Below, one piece after another: positions 59,038 through 64,000 of a stretch of DNA of 64,000 nt. The position numbers were made by a program, and so were the translations under genes. Where the stretch lies: contig NZ_JAKNTA010000012.1 in NCBI RefSeq assembly GCF_022288725.1, forward strand, positions 179,525 to 243,524, written 5' to 3'. The notes under the pieces were generated by a model. The model did no database searches. It worked only from the letters and a program-made list of their open reading frames with translations, and was not told the DNA's origin. Source of the DNA: Kitasatospora sp. A2-31. Its GTDB lineage: Bacteria; Actinomycetota; Actinomycetes; Streptomycetales; Streptomycetaceae. Within the stretch, counting starts at the first letter, position 1; each line of letters begins with the position of its first letter.

Positions 59038-61809
59038 GTGGCCAGCGAGACCGAGGACAAGCTCCGCTACTTCCTCAAGCGGGTGACCGCCGACCTCCAG
59101 GAGACGCGCCGGCGGCTCCAGGAGATGGAGAACGTCGCGGGCGAGCCGATCGCGATCGTCGGCATGGCCTGCCGCTTCCCCGGCGGCGCCGACTCGGCAG
59201 AGCGGCTCTGGCAGTTGGTCGCGGACGGGCGGGACGCGATCTCCGCCTTCCCCGAGGACCGCGGCTGGGACGTCGAGGCGCTGTACGACCCCGACCCGGA
59301 CCGTGCCGGCCACACCTACGCCCGCGAGGGCGGCTTCGTCGAGGGAGCCGACCGGTTCGACGCCGGCTTCTTCGGCATCGGCCCGCGGGAGGCCCTGGCG
59401 ATGGACCCGCAGCAGCGGCTGCTGCTGGAGACCTCCTGGGAGGCCTTCGAACGCGCCGGCATCGACCCGGCCACGCTCCGGGGCAGCAGGGCCGGCGTCT
59501 TCATGGGTGCCGGGCAGGTCGACTACGCGACGCTCGCCCAGAACGCGACCGAGAGCCTGGAGGGGTACCTGCTCTCCGGCGGGGCGGCGAGCGTGATCTC
59601 GGGCCGGCTCTCCTACGTGTTCGGGCTGGAGGGCCCGGCGATCACCGTCGACACGGCGTGCTCGTCGTCCCTGGTGGCCCTGCACCTGGCCTGCCAGTCG
59701 CTGCGCCGCGGCGAGTGCACGACCGCACTCGCCGGTGGGGCGGCCGTGATGGCCGCGCCGGGCATGTTCGTCGAGTTCAGCCGCCAGCGCGGCCTCGCCC
59801 CCGACGGCCGCTGCAAGGCCTTCGCCGCCGCCGCGGACGGCACCGGCTGGGGCGAGGGGGTCGGCGTCCTGATGCTCGAGCGCCTGTCCGACGCGCAGCG
59901 CAACGGACACCGGGTGCTGGCGGTGGTGCGCGGCTCGGCCGTCAACCAGGACGGCGCCAGCAACGGGCTCACGGCGCCCAACGGTCCGGCGCAGCAGCGG
60001 GTCATCTGGGACGCGCTCGACAACGCCCGGCTCGCGGCGGCCGACGTCGACGCGGTCGAGGCGCACGGCACCGGGACGACGCTGGGCGACCCGATCGAGG
60101 CACAGGCGCTGCTGGCCACCTACGGGCAGGACCGGCCGGCGGAACGGCCGCTCCGGCTCGGGTCGGTGAAGTCCAACATCGGCCACACCCAGGCGGCGGC
60201 GGGCGTCGCCGGGGTCATCAAGATGGTCATGGCGATGCAGAACGGGGTGCTGCCGCGGACCCTGCACGTCGACGAGCCGACGCCGCACGTGGACTGGTCG
60301 GCCGGGGCGGTGTCGCTGCTCACCGAGGCACAGGAGTGGCCGGCCGGTGAGCGGGTTCGGCGGGCCGGGATCTCGGGCTTCGGGGCGAGCGGGACGAACG
60401 CCCATGTGATCCTGGAAGAGGCTCCGCAGGAGCCCCAGAAGGAGACGACCGAGGCCAACTCCCCCTCCACGGTGGTGCCGTGGGTGCTCTCCGCCCGCGA
60501 CGAACGCGCCCTGCGCGCCCAGGCCGCCCAACTCGCCACCTTCCTCCAGGACCACCCCGACACCGACCTGCGCGCCGTCGGCCACACCCTCCTCACCGGA
60601 CGCGCCGCCCTCGACCATCGAGCCGTCGCCCTCGGCCACAACCACGACGAACTCCTCACCTCCCTCACCGCCCTCGCCAACGGCACCGCCCCCACCGGCC
60701 ACGGCACCCACGACCGACCGGTGTTCGTCTTCCCCGGCCAGGGCTCCCAATGGATCGGCATGGGCGCCGAACTCCTCGACACCTCCACCGTCTTCGCCCA
60801 CTGGATCACCCAGTGCGAAGCCGCACTCGCCCCCCACGTCGACTGGTCCCTCACCGACGTCCTGCGCGGCAACGACGACCTCACCCGCGTCGACGTCATC
60901 CAACCCGCACTCTTCGCCGTCATGGTCTCCCTCGCCGAACTCTGGCGCTCCCTCGGCATCCAACCCGCCGCCGTCATCGGCCACTCCCAAGGCGAGATCG
61001 CCGCCGCCACCATCGCCGGCGCCCTCTCGTTGGAAGACGGCGCCCGCATCGCCGCCCTGCGCAGCCAAGCCATCCTCGCCATCAGCGGCCACGGCGGCAT
61101 GGCCTCCCTCCCCCTCACCCACGACAACACGGCCGAACTCCTCACCCGCTGGGACGGACGCCTGACCATCGCCGCCCACAACGGCCCCACCACCACCGTC
61201 ATCGCCGGCGACCGCGACGCCCTCGACGAACTCCTCACCCACTGCGAACAACACGACATCCGCGCCCGCCGCATCGACGTCGACTACGCCTCCCACAGCC
61301 CCCACGTCGAAGCCATCCGGGCCGACCTGGCCACCCAACTCGCCGGCATCACGCCGAAGACAGCCACCATCCCCTTCTACTCCACGGTCACCGGCACCCC
61401 GATCGACACCACCCAGTTGGATGCCGACTACTGGTACACCAACCTCCGCCAGACCGTCCGCTTCACCGACGCCACCCACGCCGCCCACACCGACGGCCAC
61501 ACCACCTACATCGAAACCACCCCGACCTCCCCACCTACCCCTTCCAGCACCGCCGTTACTGGGTGGACACCACCGGCACCGGCAGGCCGGTCGCCGCGCC
61601 GGAGGACCACGCCGCGGGCTCCGCCGGAGCGGAGCTGCGGCGCCGCCTCGCCGAGCTCTCCGAGCCCGACCGCGAGCGGCTGGTGCGCGACCTGGTGGAC
61701 TCACACGCGATCGCCGTCCTCGACCTGGCCGCCCCGATCACGCCGGGCCGCACCTTCCAGGAGCTGGGCTTCGTCTCGCTCACCGCGGTCGAGCTGCGCA
61801 ACCGGCTGA
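59038..61809 (+). CDS. PKS F, N-terminal part: KS7-AT7 (frame lost at a 178-bp deletion)
   Basis: Starts at GTG 59038, 81 bp after PKS E, GAAGGGG upstream. Coiled coil (DKLRYFLKRVTADLQETRRRL) like PKS C and D. KS7 (59140-60420) has TACSSS, HGTGT and NIGH. AT7 (60712-61519) has VDVIQ, GHSQGE and YASH: methylmalonyl-CoA. After YIET the sequence jumps to the end of the post-AT linker: compared with module 2, bases equal to 33927-34104 (178 bp) are missing, with CCA at both edges. As 178 is not a multiple of three, the reading afterwards is wrong and the stop at 61809 is artificial. Downstream the true frame continues with ACP7. Confidence 0.83.
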   Translation: MASETEDKLRYFLKRVTADLQETRRRLQEMENVAGEPIAIVGMACRFPGGADSAERLWQLVADGRDAISAFPEDRGWDVEALYDPDPDRAGHTYAREGGFVEGADRFDAGFFGIGPREALAMDPQQRLLLETSWEAFERAGIDPATLRGSRAGVFMGAGQVDYATLAQNATESLEGYLLSGGAASVISGRLSYVFGLEGPAITVDTACSSSLVALHLACQSLRRGECTTALAGGAAVMAAPGMFVEFSRQRGLAPDGRCKAFAAAADGTGWGEGVGVLMLERLSDAQRNGHRVLAVVRGSAVNQDGASNGLTAPNGPAQQRVIWDALDNARLAAADVDAVEAHGTGTTLGDPIEAQALLATYGQDRPAERPLRLGSVKSNIGHTQAAAGVAGVIKMVMAMQNGVLPRTLHVDEPTPHVDWSAGAVSLLTEAQEWPAGERVRRAGISGFGASGTNAHVILEEAPQEPQKETTEANSPSTVVPWVLSARDERALRAQAAQLATFLQDHPDTDLRAVGHTLLTGRAALDHRAVALGHNHDELLTSLTALANGTAPTGHGTHDRPVFVFPGQGSQWIGMGAELLDTSTVFAHWITQCEAALAPHVDWSLTDVLRGNDDLTRVDVIQPALFAVMVSLAELWRSLGIQPAAVIGHSQGEIAAATIAGALSLEDGARIAALRSQAILAISGHGGMASLPLTHDNTAELLTRWDGRLTIAAHNGPTTTVIAGDRDALDELLTHCEQHDIRARRIDVDYASHSPHVEAIRADLATQLAGITPKTATIPFYSTVTGTPIDTTQLDADYWYTNLRQTVRFTDATHAAHTDGHTTYIETTPTSPPTPSSTAVTGWTPPAPAGRSPRRRTTPRAPPERSCGAASPSSPSPTASGWCATWWTHTRSPSSTWPPRSRRAAPSRSWASSRSPRSSCATG
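60712..61519 (+). repeat. AT cassette, copy 5 (module 7), 3' truncated
   Basis: 808 of the 828 bp are present; the last 20 are inside the 178-bp deletion. Confidence 0.88.
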
Positions 61810-64000
61810 TGGCCGCCACCGGCCTGCGGCTCCCGGCCGCCGTCGCGTTCGACCACCCGACGCCCGAGGCGCTGAGCCGCCACCTGCTCTCCCGACTCGC
61901 CGACCCGGACGTCGAGATCGCCGACGCCGAGCCCGCCCTCGCCGCAGCCGCCGGCACCGACGAGCCGATCGCGGTCGTCGCGATGGCCTGCCGCTACCCG
62001 GGCGAAGTCCGCAGCCCCGAGGAGCTGTGGCAGCTCGTCGCGGACGGCCGGGACGCGATCACGCCCTTCCCCGAGAACCGCGGCTGGGACCTGGACAACC
62101 TCTACGACCCCGACCCGGACCGAGCCGGCCGCAGCTACACCCGCGAGGGCGGGTTCCTGCACGACGCCGACCGCTTCGACGCCGCGTTCTTCGGGATCAG
62201 CCCGCGCGAGGCGCTCGCCATGGACCCGCAGCAGCGGCTGCTGCTGGAGACCTCCTGGGAGGCCTTCGAGCGCGCCGGCATCGACCCGACCACCCTGCGC
62301 GGCAGCCGCACCGGGGTGTTCGCGGGGAGCAGCGGCCAGGACTACCACCTGCTGGCGCAGGGCTCGGCGGACGGTCTGGAGGGGTACCTGCTCACCGGCA
62401 ACGCGGCCAGTGTCCTGTCCGGCCGGCTCGCCTACACGTTCGGGCTGGAGGGACCGGCCGCCACGGTGGACACGGCCTGCTCGTCCTCCCTGGTCGCCCT
62501 GCACCTGGCCTGCCAGTCGCTGCGCTCGGGCGAGAGCACGCTCGCGCTCGCGGGCGCCGTCAGCGTGCTGTCCACCCCGCAGGCCTTCGTCGCCTTCAGC
62601 CGGCAGCGCGGGCTGGCGCCGGACGGGCGGTGCAAGCCGTTCGCCGCCGCGGCCGACGGCACGGCCTGGGGCGAGGGGGTGGGCGTGCTGGTACTGGAGC
62701 GGCTCTCCGACGCGCGGCGCAACGGGCACCCGGTGCTGGCGGTGGTCCGCGGCTCGGCGACCAACCAGGACGGCGCCAGCAACGGCCTGTCCGCGCCCAA
62801 CGGCCCTGCCCAGCAGCGGGTGATCCGGCAGGCGCTGGCCAACGCCCGGCTGTCCCCGGAGGAGGTGGACGCGGTGGAGGCGCACGGGACCGGCACGCCG
62901 CTCGGCGACCCGATCGAGGCCGAGGCGCTGCTCGCCACCTACGGGCGGGGCCGGCCGGCCGAACAGCCCCTCTACCTCGGCTCGGTGAAGTCCAACATCG
63001 GCCACACCGCCGCGGCCGCCGGGATGGCGGGGGTGATCAAGATGGTGATGGCGATGCGGCACGGCGTCCTGCCGCCCATGCTGCACACCGACGCCCCCAC
63101 CCCGCACGTGGACTGGGACTCGGGGGCGGTCGCCCTGCTCACGGAATCGGTGGCCTGGCCGGAGCGGGACCGTCCGCGGCGCGCGGGCGTGTCCGCGTTT
63201 GGCATCAGCGGCACCAACGCCCACGTCGTCCTGGAGGGGGCACCGCCGCTCCCCGCCCACCCGGCTCCGTCCGACGGTTGCGAAGGCTCCGACGCCGCCG
63301 ACGGCACCGCATCGCGCGACCGGGCGGCGGACGTCGACCCGACCGGTCCGACGCCGTCGGCGGCTCCGTTCGTCCCCTGGCTGGTCTCGGCCCGCGGCGA
63401 GGACGCCCTGCGGGCCCAGGCGGAGCGGCTGCGCGAGCACCTCGCCGGCGCGCCCGCCGTCGACCCGGCCGCCGTCGGGCGCTCGCTCGCCCTCTCCCGG
63501 GCCGCCCTGCCGCACCGGGCGGTGCTGCTCGGCCGCGGCGCGGGCGAGCTGGGCGCCGGTCTCGACGCGCTGGCCGCGGGCTCCCCCGCACCCGGGGTGG
63601 TCCGCGGCACGGTGACCGCGGGCCGGGTCGGCTTCCTCTTCCCCGGCCAGGGCAGCCAGCGCCCCGGCATGGGCCAGGGCCTGTACGCGGCCCACCCGGT
63701 CTTCGCCCGCGCCCTGGACGAGGTCTGCGCGCTGCTGGACCGGCACCTCGCGGCGCCCGGCCGCCCCGCCCTGCGCGAGGTGCTGTTCGCCCCCGAGGGC
63801 AGCCCCGAGGCCGCTCTGCTCGACGAGACGGTGTTCACCCAGGCCGGGCTCTTCGCGGTAGGCCTGGCGGCGTTCCGGCTGCTGGAGTCCTGGGGGGTGG
63901 TGCCGGACTGGGTCGGCGGCCACTCGATCGGCGAGCTGACGGCGGCCTGCGCGGCCGGCGTGTTCACGGTCGAGGACGCCTGCCGGCTGGTCGCCGCCCG
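61520..64000 (+). CDS. PKS F, continuation: ACP7 and KS8-AT8 (cut by window end)
   Basis: In the frame after the deletion the reading is DLPTYPFQHRRYW, a short linker, ACP7 (61640-61885) and then module 8. No KR or DH separates AT7 and ACP7, so module 7 would leave a keto group. ACP7 has GFVSLTAVEL, with Val for the usual Asp before the phosphopantetheine Ser. KS8 (61965-63230) is intact (TACSSS, HGTGTPLGDP, NIGH). AT8 (63625-64000) has GHSIGE like AT6, so malonyl-CoA is likely, but the HAFH/YASH position lies beyond the window. The gene stays open to the last base. Confidence 0.82.

Overview
The window is very GC-rich, with GTG starts, many rho-independent hairpins and Streptomyces-type families (SARP regulator, SpoIIE phosphatase, serine hydrolase, DUF4097 relic, TTA codon). 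This points to a Streptomycetaceae chromosome (Streptomyces or Kitasatospora); species cannot be told.

Left part (1-21.2 kb): ordinary single genes. A PLP-dependent decarboxylase (cut by the window edge) is divergent from an Lrp/AsnC regulator. A leftward group follows: PPK2-type polyphosphate kinase, P-type cation ATPase and a secreted alpha/beta-hydrolase whose start abuts a 25-bp palindrome. Next come a SpoIIE phosphatase, a G-rich 13-bp minisatellite, a CorA-type channel, an FAD oxidoreductase, a TIGR03086-type protein, an FMN reductase, a PhnA/YjdM protein, a GNAT acetyltransferase, a DAO-type oxidase, a serine hydrolase, a DUF1269 protein and a DUF1963-like protein. Relics lie between them: a ricin-lectin fragment with a stop codon, a copy of the GNAT 3' end and a DUF4097 fragment. 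About 1 kb without a gene follows.

Right part (22.3-64 kb): a type I modular polyketide synthase cluster cut by the right edge. It opens with a SARP regulator carrying a TTA codon at codon 9 and followed by two terminator hairpins. Then come seven heptamers phased at 11 bp, a classic SARP target, upstream of six same-strand PKS genes. Domains as read: PKS A = vestigial KS-AT-ACP (loading) + KS-AT-DH-KR-ACP; PKS B = KS-AT-KR-ACP + KS-AT-DH*-KR*-ACP (* key residues altered); PKS C = KS-AT(dead)-DH-KR-ACP; PKS D = KS-AT-DH-ER-KR-ACP; PKS E = KS-AT(malonyl)-DH-KR-ACP; PKS F = KS-AT-ACP + KS-AT... . AT motifs suggest a non-carboxylated starter, methylmalonate at modules 1, 2, 3, 5 and 7, malonate at 6 (and probably 8), and no working AT at 4. 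Docking ends are of two types and fit the order A-B-C-D-E-F.

Points of most interest: the truncated AT of module 4; the loading module (KS remnant, AT with Trp where extender ATs have Arg); five near-identical 828-bp AT cassettes that show recent homogenisation; and three frame disruptions (C-tract in A, one extra C in E, a 178-bp deletion in F), which are either assembly errors in a repetitive GC-rich locus or true lesions.
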